A model generated the notes under the pieces. It saw only the letters and a program-made list of their open reading frames with translations, searched no databases and was not told the DNA's origin. A stretch of 64,000 nucleotides of DNA, taken from positions 62,001 to 126,000 of the forward strand of contig CANJBY010000001.1 of the NCBI GenBank assembly GCA_947472735.1. The letters are read 5' to 3'. The position numbers and the translations under genes are program-made. Shown piece by piece: positions 36,133-45,297 of the stretch; the first letter of the stretch is position 1, and each line of letters starts with the position of its first letter. The stretch is from Sphingomonadaceae bacterium (lineage in GTDB: Bacteria > Pseudomonadota > Alphaproteobacteria > Sphingomonadales > Sphingomonadaceae).

Positions 36133-37005
36133 ATGACTGAAGAAGAAGAAAAGCGGCTGCACAAGCGCCGTTTCTACAAGGCCGAGCAGGAAGCCGGCTT
36201 CGTCGAGGCCCACCACACCGCTACGCCGCAGACGCTCAGCCCATCGTATCTGCTGGCCTTTCGCGATACCGACTTCCTCCTGCGCGAGGAACTGCGCCCG
36301 GTGCGCTTCCAGCTTGAGCTGCTCAAACCGGAGATGCTGCTCGACGAGGCCGGAATCGGATCGACCCTGGTGTGCTACGGCTCTGCCCGCATTCCCGCGC
36401 CCGATCAGGTCGAGGAACGGCTCGCCGCGGCGACAACGCCGCAGGAGCGCGCAGTGGCAGAGCGGCTGGCAGCCAATGCGAAGTATTATGAAGCCGCTCG
36501 CGGCCTTGCCCGGATTGCCAGTGAGTGCGCCATCGTAGAAAAAGGAATGCGCCAGTTCGTGGTCTGCTCGGGCGGCGGGCCCTCGATCATGGAGGCTGCC
36601 AATCGCGGCGCGACGGAGGCCGGCGCGGAGACGATCGGGCTCAACATCGTGCTGCCGCACGAGCAGGCGCCAAACCTCTACGTCACCCCAAGCCTCGCGT
36701 TCCAGTTCCACTACTTCGCGTTGAGGAAGATGCACTTCCTGCTGCGGGCCAAGGCCGTGGCAGTGTTTCCAGGCGGCTTCGGCACGTTCGACGAGTTCTT
36801 CGAGCTGCTCTGTCTGATCCAGACCGGCAAGATGCGCCCGATCCCGATCCTGCTCTACGGCAAGGAGTTCTGGACCCGCGTCGTCAATTTCGAAGCCCTG
36901 GCCGAGGAAGGTGTAATCAACCCTGACGACCTGAAGTTGTTCACCTGGGTTGAGACAGCGGAAGACGGCTGGGACGTGATCCGGAAGTTCTACGAACTCG
37001 ACTGA
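36133..37005 (+). CDS. LOG family protein (TIGR00730-like)
   Basis: This 290-residue protein belongs to the LOG/lysine decarboxylase-like family. It has the nucleotide motif VVCSGGGPSIMEAANRG and the signature FPGGFGTFDEFFELLCLIQ. Family members with the PGGxGTxxE motif are phosphoribohydrolases that release cytokinin-type bases or act on nucleotide 5'-monophosphates. The N-terminal 80 residues are a longer helical extension than in plant LOG proteins, which places it in the larger bacterial subgroup. It is convergent with thiD, with no base between the stops. Confidence 0.88.
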   Translation: MTEEEEKRLHKRRFYKAEQEAGFVEAHHTATPQTLSPSYLLAFRDTDFLLREELRPVRFQLELLKPEMLLDEAGIGSTLVCYGSARIPAPDQVEERLAAATTPQERAVAERLAANAKYYEAARGLARIASECAIVEKGMRQFVVCSGGGPSIMEAANRGATEAGAETIGLNIVLPHEQAPNLYVTPSLAFQFHYFALRKMHFLLRAKAVAVFPGGFGTFDEFFELLCLIQTGKMRPIPILLYGKEFWTRVVNFEALAEEGVINPDDLKLFTWVETAEDGWDVIRKFYELD

Positions 37006-37749
37006 TCAGCGGACCGCCTGATGGCCCATCGGGCCGTGGCCGGCACCAAAGCCGGGAGCGGCGAGCAAAGCGGCGCGGACAAACTCGCGGGCCACTCCGA
37101 TCGCTTCTGGCAAGGGCATGCCTCTAGCCAGCCCGGTGGCGATGGCGCTGGCAAGGGTGCAGCCGGTGCCATGAGTATGGCGGGTGGCGATACGCGCCCC
37201 TTCCCAGCGCGCCACTTCACCTGTGACCATGATCAACCGGTCAAGGATCGTGTCGCCCAAACCGTGACCGCCCTTGACCAGCACCGCCGCTGTCTTTGCC
37301 AGCACCGCATCAATGCCGCCGAGGGCTTCAAGTTCAGGCAGGTTTGGCGTCACCACGGTGGCTCGCGCCATCAGGCGGTCAAAAGCGGCGATAGTCTCCG
37401 CATCGGCCAGCACCGAACCGCTGGTCGCGACCATGACCGGATCGAACACCACCGGCACGGTCACGGACTCCAGCAAGTCAGCGACGCGATGTGCGATCGC
37501 TGCCGAGCCAAGCATGCCGATCTTCACCGCATCCACGCCGATGTCCTCGATGCAGGCCCGCGCCTGCGCCTCGACCATGTCAGGCGTCAGCACCTCAACG
37601 GAACGCACTCCCAGGGTGTTCTGGGCAGTGATCGCGGTAATCGCGGTCATGGCATGGCCGCCAAGCATGGTGGCTGTCTTGATATCGGCCTGAATCCCGG
37701 CCCCCCCGCCCGAATCCGAGCCGGCAATGATGAGGATCCGCGGCGTCAT
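37006..37749 (-). CDS. thiD: Hydroxymethylpyrimidine/phosphomethylpyrimidine kinase
   Basis: This 247-residue ribokinase-fold enzyme phosphorylates HMP and HMP-P for thiamine synthesis or salvage. The N-terminus ILIIAGSDSGGGAGIQADIK and the C-terminal HTHGTGCTLASAIATGLARG (anion hole and catalytic Asp region; the position has G-T-G-C-T) are diagnostic. I see no TPP riboswitch near it; it is the last gene of the glmM-DUF1272-thiD run. Confidence 0.94.
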   Translation of the reverse strand: MTPRILIIAGSDSGGGAGIQADIKTATMLGGHAMTAITAITAQNTLGVRSVEVLTPDMVEAQARACIEDIGVDAVKIGMLGSAAIAHRVADLLESVTVPVVFDPVMVATSGSVLADAETIAAFDRLMARATVVTPNLPELEALGGIDAVLAKTAAVLVKGGHGLGDTILDRLIMVTGEVARWEGARIATRHTHGTGCTLASAIATGLARGMPLPEAIGVAREFVRAALLAAPGFGAGHGPMGHQAVR

Positions 37750-37758
37750 GTCAGCAGC

Positions 37759-37983
37759 TCACCCCTTGAACTTCCGCTCCGTCGACGGCGGATGCTTCGC
37801 ATGGTGCTGCGCTGCCCGGGTCGGCCGATCCATCAGCTCACCTTTGCAGTTGGGGCAACGGTCATCCAATGCATCGGCGCATTCCGCGCAGAAGGTGCAT
37901 TCGAAGCTGCAGATGAAGGCGCCGGGATCCTCGGCGGGAAGGTCCGAGCCGCAGCGTTCGCAATCGGGGCGCATCTCGAGCAT
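37759..37983 (-). CDS. DUF1272 cysteine-rich small protein
   Basis: This 74-residue protein begins [20 protein letters not shown] and holds further Cys pairs in ICSFECTFCAECADALDDRC and PNCKG. The pattern suggests one or two zinc-ribbon-like sites and matches DUF1272, which has no known function. The start codon overlaps the glmM stop (TGATG arrangement), so it is coupled to glmM. Confidence 0.9.
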   Translation of the reverse strand: MLEMRPDCERCGSDLPAEDPGAFICSFECTFCAECADALDDRCPNCKGELMDRPTRAAQHHAKHPPSTERKFKG

Positions 37984-39323
37984 CAGGCGGCAGCCTCCTT
38001 CACTGCAGCGCAGATCGCATCAACCACCTGCTCGACCTCGGCGGCGTCGTCGCCCTCGGCCATGACCCGGATCACCGGTTCGGTACCCGAGGGACGGATC
38101 ACCAGCCGTCCCTTCCCGGCAAGCTGCGCCTCTGCATCGGCGATTACTGTTTTGACGCGCAGATCATCGAGCGGCTTGCCACCCGAAAATCGCACGTTCT
38201 TTAGCAGCTGGGGAACCTTGTCGAACAGATGCAGCATTTCGCTCGCCCGCTTGCCCGACTGGACCAGCGCCGCCAGCACCTGAAGGCCCGCAATCGTGCC
38301 GTCGCCGGTCGTGGCGTGATCCAGCAGGATCATGTGGCCGGACTGTTCGCCTCCGACATTATAGCCGCCTGCCTTCATCGCCTCGAGCACATGACGGTCA
38401 CCCACCTTGGTCCGCAAAAGGTTCAGGCCTTGCCCCTGGAGGAACCGCTCAAGCCCGAGGTTGGACATGACAGTCGCCACCACGCCGCCGCCTTTCAGCG
38501 CCCCGCGCGCCGCCAGCTGGGTTCCGATCAGCGCCATGATCTGGTCACCGTCCACCGTCTGGCCCTTCTCGTCGATCACGATGAGCCGATCGGCGTCGCC
38601 ATCGAGCGCGATGCCGATGTCCGCGCCGCTGGCGACTACGCTCTCCTTGAGCAGCTCGACATGGGTCGAGCCGCATTTGTCATTGATGTTCTTTCCGTTG
38701 GGGTTGACCCCGATGGCGATGACCTCGGCCCCGAGTTCCCAGATCGCGGAGGGAGCGACCTGGTAAGCGGCGCCATTCGCGCAATCGACCACGATTTTCA
38801 GTCCATCGAGACGGACATTGTCGGGCAGAGAAGCCTTGACCGCGTGGATATAGCGGCCCCGGGCATCGTCGATCCGGCGGGCGCGACCGATATCTGGCGA
38901 AGGGGCGAGCGGCTGGTCCTCGCCCAGCATTGCCTCGATCGCCAGTTCGTCCTCGTCCGAAAGCTTGAAGCCATCGGGGCCGAACAGCTTGATGCCATTG
39001 TCCTCGTAAGGGTTGTGGCTAGCCGAGATCATTACGCCCACGTCGGCCCGTAGTTCGCGGGTGAGAAGCGCGACACCGGGTGTGGGCATCGGTCCGAGCA
39101 GGATCACGTCCATGCCGACGCTGGTGAAGCCCGCCACAAGGGCATTTTCAAGCATATAGCCCGACAGCCGGGTGTCCTTGCCGATCACCGCCCGGTGCCG
39201 ATGCGCCCCGCGCAGGAAACGGCGTCCGGCGGCCTGGCCCACCTTCATCGCCATCGCAGCGGTCATCGCGCCCGCGTTGGTCTTTCCCCTGATGCCGTCG
39301 GTGCCAAAATATTGCCGTGTCAT
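37983..39323 (-). CDS. glmM: Phosphoglucosamine mutase
   Basis: This 446-residue enzyme converts glucosamine-6-phosphate to glucosamine-1-phosphate for peptidoglycan and LPS. The phosphoserine loop is [20 protein letters not shown] (Ser near residue 103), the metal loop is [14 protein letters not shown] and the sugar-binding loop is [13 protein letters not shown]. The C-terminal [17 protein letters not shown] binds phosphate. The length is standard. It is divergent from the symporter gene and heads a three-gene run with DUF1272 and thiD. Confidence 0.96.
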   Translation of the reverse strand: MTRQYFGTDGIRGKTNAGAMTAAMAMKVGQAAGRRFLRGAHRHRAVIGKDTRLSGYMLENALVAGFTSVGMDVILLGPMPTPGVALLTRELRADVGVMISASHNPYEDNGIKLFGPDGFKLSDEDELAIEAMLGEDQPLAPSPDIGRARRIDDARGRYIHAVKASLPDNVRLDGLKIVVDCANGAAYQVAPSAIWELGAEVIAIGVNPNGKNINDKCGSTHVELLKESVVASGADIGIALDGDADRLIVIDEKGQTVDGDQIMALIGTQLAARGALKGGGVVATVMSNLGLERFLQGQGLNLLRTKVGDRHVLEAMKAGGYNVGGEQSGHMILLDHATTGDGTIAGLQVLAALVQSGKRASEMLHLFDKVPQLLKNVRFSGGKPLDDLRVKTVIADAEAQLAGKGRLVIRPSGTEPVIRVMAEGDDAAEVEQVVDAICAAVKEAAA

Positions 39324-39414
39324 ACGTGTCCCGGGCCTGCAGATCGCTTGTCAAATTGCCATGTAGCGGGAGATGGTTAAAGTCGCGAGACGGAATGACA
39401 ATGCCGGAGCGTGC

Positions 39415-40665
39415 ATGGCCGAGAAATCCGATCCCACCGCGATGATGCCGGATATCCGCGTGCCGGCTGGCTGGACCATGGCGGGGCTGGTCGGCGGCCT
39501 AGCGCTGGGACTGGCCGTGGCAGACCAGACCTCGCTCGTTCCGCTACTCGGTGTGGCAGAAGCGGTCGGCAGCCTGTGGCTGCGCGCGCTGCAGATGACG
39601 ATCGTGCCGCTGGTGGTGGCACTGCTGGTCACGGGCGTGATGCAGACCGTGGCAGCGGCCCGGGCCGGAGCACTTGCTCGCCGAACGCTCGGGATGTTCC
39701 TGGCAATCCTGTTTCTCGGCGCGGTCATGGCCGCACTGGTCATGCCGGCCCTGCTGGCCGCCTTTCCAATTCCCGAACAAGCGGCTGGTTCACTGGCAAC
39801 CGGGCCGACGGATGCGGGGCCGGTGCCGGGCATCGCCGAGTTCATCGCCTCGCTGGTGCCGACCAACATCGTGTCGGCGGCGGCCAATGACGCCATGCTG
39901 CCCCTGATCGTGTTCTTCTCGCTCTTCGCGCTGGCCGCGACGCGCTTGCCGGAACGCGCGAGGGAATTGCTTTCTCGCCTGTTCGAGGCACTTTCCGGTG
40001 CGCTGATGGTGATGATCGGCTGGGTGCTGGCAGCGGCGCCGATCGGAGTTTTCGCGCTGGCGCTGGGGATCGCCGCCAAAAGCGGGACGGCGGCGATAGG
40101 CACATTGGCGCACTACATCGTGCTGGTGACGCTGGTCGGGACGGTGGTGATGCTCGGCGGGGTCCTCATCGCGCTGTTCGTGGCCCGGATTCGCCCCTCA
40201 GCGTTCGGAAAGGCAATGATGCCGGTGATGGCGGTGGCGATCTCGACCCAGTCCTCGCTGGCCAGCCTTCCCGCGATGCTCGCGGCATGCCGCAAGCTCG
40301 AAGTGCGTGAAGCCAACGCCGATTTCGTCCTGCCGCTGGCGGTCGCCCTGTTTCGCGCCACGGGGCCGGCGATGAACCTGGCGGTGGCGATCTACGTCGC
40401 CAAGCTTTCAGGAGTGGCGATTACCCCGGCGGTACTGGCTGCCGGCGTCGCGGTCGCCACGCTGACCACGCTGGGCGCAGTATCGCTGCCCGGGGCGCTG
40501 TCCTTCGTCACCTCGATCGCCCCGATAGCGCTGGCGATGGGTGCCCCGGTCGGCCCGCTCGCCCTGCTGGTGGCGGTGGAGATGCTGCCGGATATCATGC
40601 GCACGCTCGGCAATGTGGTGATGGACGTCGCGGTAGCCGCGACCGTCGACCGCAAGTCGCGCTAG
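39415..40665 (+). CDS. Dicarboxylate/amino acid:cation symporter (DAACS/SLC1)
   Basis: This 416-residue membrane protein imports C4-dicarboxylates or acidic amino acids with H+ or Na+. Typical family features include LRALQMTIVPLVVALLVTGV, FIASLVPTNIVSAAANDAML, PVMAVAISTQSSLASLPAML (the serine-rich re-entrant loop HP1) and LPLAVALFRATGPAMNLAVA with the conserved N-M-N-like position altered to A-M-N. The ATG at 39415 has GGAG five bases upstream and is preferred to 39373. The stop shares CTAG with the convergent AI-2E gene. Confidence 0.9.
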   Translation: MAEKSDPTAMMPDIRVPAGWTMAGLVGGLALGLAVADQTSLVPLLGVAEAVGSLWLRALQMTIVPLVVALLVTGVMQTVAAARAGALARRTLGMFLAILFLGAVMAALVMPALLAAFPIPEQAAGSLATGPTDAGPVPGIAEFIASLVPTNIVSAAANDAMLPLIVFFSLFALAATRLPERARELLSRLFEALSGALMVMIGWVLAAAPIGVFALALGIAAKSGTAAIGTLAHYIVLVTLVGTVVMLGGVLIALFVARIRPSAFGKAMMPVMAVAISTQSSLASLPAMLAACRKLEVREANADFVLPLAVALFRATGPAMNLAVAIYVAKLSGVAITPAVLAAGVAVATLTTLGAVSLPGALSFVTSIAPIALAMGAPVGPLALLVAVEMLPDIMRTLGNVVMDVAVAATVDRKSR

Positions 40666-41813
40666 ATTTCCGACGCCACTGTTTCCTCAAGGTGAGGGAA
40701 CAACGGCTCGCCGAACAGGAACCCGACAATGTTGGGCGTGCCGACATGCTCGAACAGGGCAGCGAAGGTGATCAGGATCGGCACGGAAAGGAGTGCGCCC
40801 GGCACGCCCCAGATCCAGGAGAAGTAGCTGATCGAGACCAGGATCAGCACGGGATTGAGGGTGAAACGCGCACCCAGGATCGACGGTGTGATGACATTTG
40901 CTTCAACCAGATGAAGTCCGAAATAGGCCAAAGGTGGAATGAGGCCCTCGGCTACACCCGCCCCGCTACCCATGCTGAACAGGCCTAGCGCGGCAATCAT
41001 GGCCACCGGGCCTACATAAGGCAGGAAGTTGAGCAGCGCGGCGAGCCCGCCCCACATCACCGGTGCTTCCATCCCCAGCAACCAGGCACCGATGGCGACG
41101 ATTGCGCCGATACAGAAATTGATGAGGGCGACGGTAAGGATATAGCCGCCGACGCGGTCCTGCACGTCGCGGAGCACCCGCACCGCTTTGAGACGCGTGC
41201 CAGAAAACGATCCGTCCTGCAGGAAGCGGCTGCGCAGGCTGAGGCGCGAGAGGACCATGAAGAAGGTCATCAGCAGAGTCAGCAGAACCTCCAGGACCAC
41301 GCTGGGCGTCGCAACCGCGACCCGTTCGATTACGGTCGGAGCGGCCACCACCACTTCCCGGCTCGGTATCCGCCCGGTGAGCCTCGTCAGCGCGCGATTG
41401 ATGTCGTTGGTCCAGGAGAGATTGTTGCGAATCTGCACGAACTCGTTGGCCACCTTGCGGGCCATGGCAGGGATCTGGTCCATCATGTCGACCGCCGGCT
41501 GGAGGATCAGCAGCAATGCAAGGGCGACCACCGCGATCAGGGTGAGGATGGCCATGGTCGCGGCGATCAGGTTGGGGATGCCCAGGCTGGCGATGCGCAC
41601 CGCCAGAGGGGAAAGCGTCAGCGTCAGGATCATCGCGGCGACCAGCGGCAGGAACACCACTGACCCGGAAGAGAGCACATAGGGAAGCGCCAGGAACAGA
41701 CCCGCGCCTAGGATGAGCACGAGCGCCGACACCAGCCGCAGTTCCTGCGCCGCAAGCAGTGCTGTCCGCTCGGCAATCGGGGTCTGTTCGGCGGGCGGTT
41801 CAGGTTCGGTCAT
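40662..41813 (-). CDS. AI-2E family transporter (TqsA/PerM-like)
   Basis: This 383-residue protein has about eight membrane helices arranged as two N-terminal pairs, a soluble insert (about 125-195) and a C-terminal bundle. The family motifs GGLAALLNFLPYVGPVAMIA and ILGARFTLNPVLILVSISYF followed by WGVPGALLSVPILITFAALF are present. Members are named for autoinducer-2 export, but most, including this one, have no shown substrate. It stands alone on the minus strand. Confidence 0.9.
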   Translation of the reverse strand: MTEPEPPAEQTPIAERTALLAAQELRLVSALVLILGAGLFLALPYVLSSGSVVFLPLVAAMILTLTLSPLAVRIASLGIPNLIAATMAILTLIAVVALALLLILQPAVDMMDQIPAMARKVANEFVQIRNNLSWTNDINRALTRLTGRIPSREVVVAAPTVIERVAVATPSVVLEVLLTLLMTFFMVLSRLSLRSRFLQDGSFSGTRLKAVRVLRDVQDRVGGYILTVALINFCIGAIVAIGAWLLGMEAPVMWGGLAALLNFLPYVGPVAMIAALGLFSMGSGAGVAEGLIPPLAYFGLHLVEANVITPSILGARFTLNPVLILVSISYFSWIWGVPGALLSVPILITFAALFEHVGTPNIVGFLFGEPLFPHLEETVASEI

Positions 41814-41860
41814 TGTAAGGACCGCACCATGCCACCGCTAGGACGGCCCGGCAACTCGCG

Positions 41861-43027
41861 CTAGAGATCCTTGCCGTAGATCATGTACTGCTTGTTGACC
41901 TTGCTGCCGATCGCATCGGCGATGGCGTTCATCCCCTGATTGTCATCGAGGATCCACCCGATCTCGCCCCGCTTGCCGCCGTAGCGGATGATTGACGCGC
42001 GGCGGATGTATTCGATCATCATGAAAGCAAGCTGGCTGGCCATGCGGCTCGATTGCAGCCGCTTGCGCACGCCCATCAGCGGAACCCGCATGTCGGCATT
42101 GGTCGGCTTCCACAGCCAGAGTCCCAGCTTGATCCAGCCGAGGATCGAGGGTTTGCCTTTCGGCCCGTTGACCTGCTTCTGGATCAGATTGAGATCGGGC
42201 AGGGTCATCATGAAGGCCACCGGTTCACCATCATATTCGGCGATCCGGATCAGGTCGGGCTTGACCAGCGGCTTGAGCTTCTTGGCAGTGTAGGCGATTT
42301 CGTTCGGGGTGAACGGCACGAAACCCCAATTGTCCGACCAGGCATCGTTGAGGATTTCGCAGATGATCGAAACCTCGCGCGCGAACTGCTTCAGATCAAC
42401 CTCGCGGATGCGGATGCGTTCGTTCTTCTCGCCAGAGGCGATGATCCTCTGGATCAGCGGAGGGAAATCAATCCTGATGTCGAGGTCGAAAGTCTGCAAG
42501 AGCTTGGCCGGAACGTAGCCGGCACTTTCCACCCACGGTTCGAACTTGGCCGACTGGTGGCCCATCATCACCGTCGGCGGATGGTCATGCCCCTTGATCA
42601 GCAGGCCGGGCTCTTCCCAGACCGAGAGATTCATCGGGGCAAGCACGCGGGTCATCCCCTGCCCGCGAAGCCAGTCTTCGGCGGTGACGATGAGTTGATG
42701 CGCAATCGCCTCGCTCTCGGCTTCCAGCGCCCCCCAGTTGCCAGTCCCCGGTCCCATGCCCTGCTCTGGCGGCTGGGTCAGCGCCAGTTCATCGATATGC
42801 GCCGATATACGCCCGACGACCCGTCCTTGATGGCGGGCCAGGAACAACTGGCACCGGGCATGCTCAAAGAACGGGTTCTTGCCCGGAGTGAACTTCTCCA
42901 GCTCCTCGGCGCGCAGTTGCGGCACGTAGTTGGGATCGTCAGCATTGGCGAGATAGCCATAGTCAACAAAGGCCTCGCGCTCGGCCACGGTGGAAACGGG
43001 GGTGATCACAATTTCGGATGAAGTCAC
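41861..43027 (-). CDS. GNAT-like protein of unknown function
   Basis: This 388-residue protein begins, from a GTG at 43027, with MTSSEIVITPVSTVAEREAF (first residue Met by initiation). The N-terminal half has GNAT-like pieces: FFEHARCQLFLARHQGRVVG and RISAHIDELA, and the C-terminal half has IRIAEYDGEPVAFMMTLPDL. It may therefore hold two degenerate acetyltransferase folds in tandem. I do not recognise the acetyl-CoA loop clearly. An upstream TTG at 43072 is a less likely start. It is divergent from the fatty acid desaturase (106 bases between), which may hint at a lipid or cell-envelope role. Confidence 0.75.
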   Translation of the reverse strand: MTSSEIVITPVSTVAEREAFVDYGYLANADDPNYVPQLRAEELEKFTPGKNPFFEHARCQLFLARHQGRVVGRISAHIDELALTQPPEQGMGPGTGNWGALEAESEAIAHQLIVTAEDWLRGQGMTRVLAPMNLSVWEEPGLLIKGHDHPPTVMMGHQSAKFEPWVESAGYVPAKLLQTFDLDIRIDFPPLIQRIIASGEKNERIRIREVDLKQFAREVSIICEILNDAWSDNWGFVPFTPNEIAYTAKKLKPLVKPDLIRIAEYDGEPVAFMMTLPDLNLIQKQVNGPKGKPSILGWIKLGLWLWKPTNADMRVPLMGVRKRLQSSRMASQLAFMMIEYIRRASIIRYGGKRGEIGWILDDNQGMNAIADAIGSKVNKQYMIYGKDL

Positions 43028-43133
43028 GATCTTGCCTTTGTTCACAGCTAACTGGGCGGAAATTCGCAGCAACGCCTATGAACGCTGCGGCTTGTCAAGC
43101 CAACCCCCATGGGCCATCCAGCGGTCGCACCAG

Positions 43134-44195
43134 ATGAATGAAACGATGACAGTCCAAGCCGCCGCCAAAAGTTCGGCCATTCCCGACGACATGGCGATGC
43201 TGCGTGCCGCGGTCGAGCTGACGCGCGACATTGCCGAAGCGCGCCCGGGAATCTACTGGCCTGACATGCTGGGTTCGGCAGCGGTCGGCTACGCTGCCCT
43301 GGCGGGCGCGATCATCGTCGGCAACGGCTGGATCGCCCTGGCGCTGGGAGTATTGTCCGCGCTCACCCTCTACCGCGCGCTGCTGTTCATCCATGAGCTG
43401 ACCCATATTCACAAGGATGCGCTGCCTGGTTTCCGGCTGGCGTGGAACCTGCTGGTCGGCATACCCATGCTGACACCCTCCTTCATGTACGAAGGCGTCC
43501 ACACCCTCCACCATGCCCGCACCCGCTATGGCACTGCGGAAGATCCCGAGTACTTGCCGCTGGCATTGATGAAGCCGTGGTCGCTTCCCGCCTTCCTGGT
43601 GGTCGCGGTGCTGCTTCCCCCGGCGCTGCTGGTCCGCTGCGCATTGCTCGTGCCGTTGGGCGCGATCATACCGCCGCTGCGCAAGCTCGTATGGGAGCGC
43701 TTTTCCTCACTTTCGATCAATCCTGACTTCCGGCGCCGCCCGCCGGAGGGGCCCTTCGCCCGAATGGTGTTCTGGCAGGAGTTGGGTGCATCGCTCTGGG
43801 CTGTCGCGATCCTGGTCGCGAGCTGGCACTGGGGTTGGCGTCCGCTGCTGATGGCCATGGCAGTGATCGCGCTGACCGCCGTGCTCAACCAGTTGCGCAC
43901 CCTGGTCGCGCATCTCTGGCAGAACGAGGGCGAGGCGATGACCGTGACCGCGCAGTACCTCGATTCGGTCAATGTCCCCCCGCCGGCGATGCTTGCCCCG
44001 CTCTGGGCCCCGGTCGGCTTGCGCTACCACGCGCTGCACCACCTGCTCCCGAGCATGCCCTACCACTCGCTCGGCGAAGCCCACCGCCGCTTGAGCGCGC
44101 AATTCGGCAACGGCGCGACCTATCAGGGTGCGAATTATCCCGGCATGGCCATGCTGGTCGGAAGGATCGCCCGGAGCACAATGCTCCCGCGCTGA
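43134..44195 (+). CDS. Membrane fatty acid desaturase
   Basis: This 353-residue di-iron membrane protein introduces double bonds into acyl chains or hydroxylates lipids. Three histidine boxes are visible: HELTHIHKD (about 92), HTLHHARTRYG (about 124) and YHALHHLLPSMPYH (about 299). Four hydrophobic helices lie between them. The specific lipid substrate cannot be told. The start ATG 43134 and the ATG four codons on are both possible; neither has a clear Shine-Dalgarno sequence. It is convergent with lptG. Confidence 0.9.
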   Translation: MNETMTVQAAAKSSAIPDDMAMLRAAVELTRDIAEARPGIYWPDMLGSAAVGYAALAGAIIVGNGWIALALGVLSALTLYRALLFIHELTHIHKDALPGFRLAWNLLVGIPMLTPSFMYEGVHTLHHARTRYGTAEDPEYLPLALMKPWSLPAFLVVAVLLPPALLVRCALLVPLGAIIPPLRKLVWERFSSLSINPDFRRRPPEGPFARMVFWQELGASLWAVAILVASWHWGWRPLLMAMAVIALTAVLNQLRTLVAHLWQNEGEAMTVTAQYLDSVNVPPPAMLAPLWAPVGLRYHALHHLLPSMPYHSLGEAHRRLSAQFGNGATYQGANYPGMAMLVGRIARSTMLPR

Positions 44196-44199
44196 GGCG

Positions 44200-45297
44200 C
44201 TACTCCTCCGTCCGGATCAGCACCGTCTCGCCGATCAGGGCGAAGAGCAGGAATGGTGCCCAGGCGGCAATCATCGGAGGGTAAGCGCCGAAGTTGCCCA
44301 TGGCGAGAGCGGCGTTATCGACCACGAAGTAGGCGAAACCCAGCGACATGCCGATAACCGCCCGGATCAGCAGTTGACCAGAGCGGGCAAGGCCGAAGGC
44401 GGCGATCGCGCCGAGCAGCGGCATCAGGATGGCTGACAGAGGCGCCGAAAGCTTGTGCCACCACTTGCCATCGAGCTCGCTGGTGCGGCGGCCAGCGGCG
44501 CGCAATGCGGAGATCGAGCGGCTCAACTCGACGATGTTTTGTCCATCCGCATCGACCGCGCTGATCGCAACTTGCGCGGGGGTGATGTCCCGGGCGACGA
44601 CCAGCGAGGGAAGCTCCTGGCGCAGGGTCGATTGCACGTTGATGCTGACCGGTGTGCCGAGCTTCCAGCCCGGCGCGGCATAGCTGGCGCTAGGGCTGCG
44701 GACTTGCTCGAGGATCGTGCCGGCAGCATCGCGGCGATACCAGGTAACCGCTTCCATGCGGATGCCCGGGCCGCTTCCCGTGAGTGAGCCAGCGACTAGA
44801 ATATTTGGCCCATCGCGCAGATAGACGTTGCTTCTGACCCCGGAGTTGTTGGGGATGGGCCCATATTCAGCGTTCTGCCAGGCCTTGAGCGTGGCGCTCG
44901 CCCGGGTCACCACGCGCTCGTTGAAGATCAGGCTGATAGCCGACACCACCACTGCCGTGGCCAGCAGCGGCGCCAGGATCTGGTGCGCCGACAATCCGGC
45001 CGCCCGCATCGCGACGACTTCGCTGTTCTGGTTCAGCGGGAAGAAAGTGAAGAGCGTTGCCAGCAGTACCGAATAGGGCAGGAACCGAGCAATGAGTTGC
45101 GGCGTGCGCATCGAGACGTAGGACCACAGCTGCGCCTCTCCGTTGCCCGGGACGGCCAGGATTTTGCCGCTCTCGCTCAGCAAATCGAGCATCTGCAGGA
45201 CCAGAACCAGCATGACCAGCACGCCGAGGATCCGCGTGATGAACAGCCGGGCGATGTAAAGCGCCAGCGTCCGCGAAGGAAAGAATTCGGTCTGCAT
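44200..45297 (-). CDS. lptG: LPS export permease LptG
   Basis: This 365-residue inner membrane permease of the LptB2FG transporter extracts LPS for export to the outer membrane. Three N-terminal helices (ARLFITRILGVLVMLVLVLQ first), a periplasmic beta-jellyroll domain (about 130-265) and three C-terminal helices are laid out as in the family. It starts one base inside the lptF stop, so the two are co-translated. Confidence 0.93.
   Translation of the reverse strand: MQTEFFPSRTLALYIARLFITRILGVLVMLVLVLQMLDLLSESGKILAVPGNGEAQLWSYVSMRTPQLIARFLPYSVLLATLFTFFPLNQNSEVVAMRAAGLSAHQILAPLLATAVVVSAISLIFNERVVTRASATLKAWQNAEYGPIPNNSGVRSNVYLRDGPNILVAGSLTGSGPGIRMEAVTWYRRDAAGTILEQVRSPSASYAAPGWKLGTPVSINVQSTLRQELPSLVVARDITPAQVAISAVDADGQNIVELSRSISALRAAGRRTSELDGKWWHKLSAPLSAILMPLLGAIAAFGLARSGQLLIRAVIGMSLGFAYFVVDNAALAMGNFGAYPPMIAAWAPFLLFALIGETVLIRTEE

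Noticed and set aside
37750-37983. TPP riboswitch before thiD
   Set aside because: The short gap before thiD holds only the end of the DUF1272 gene; no CUGAGA-type core is present.
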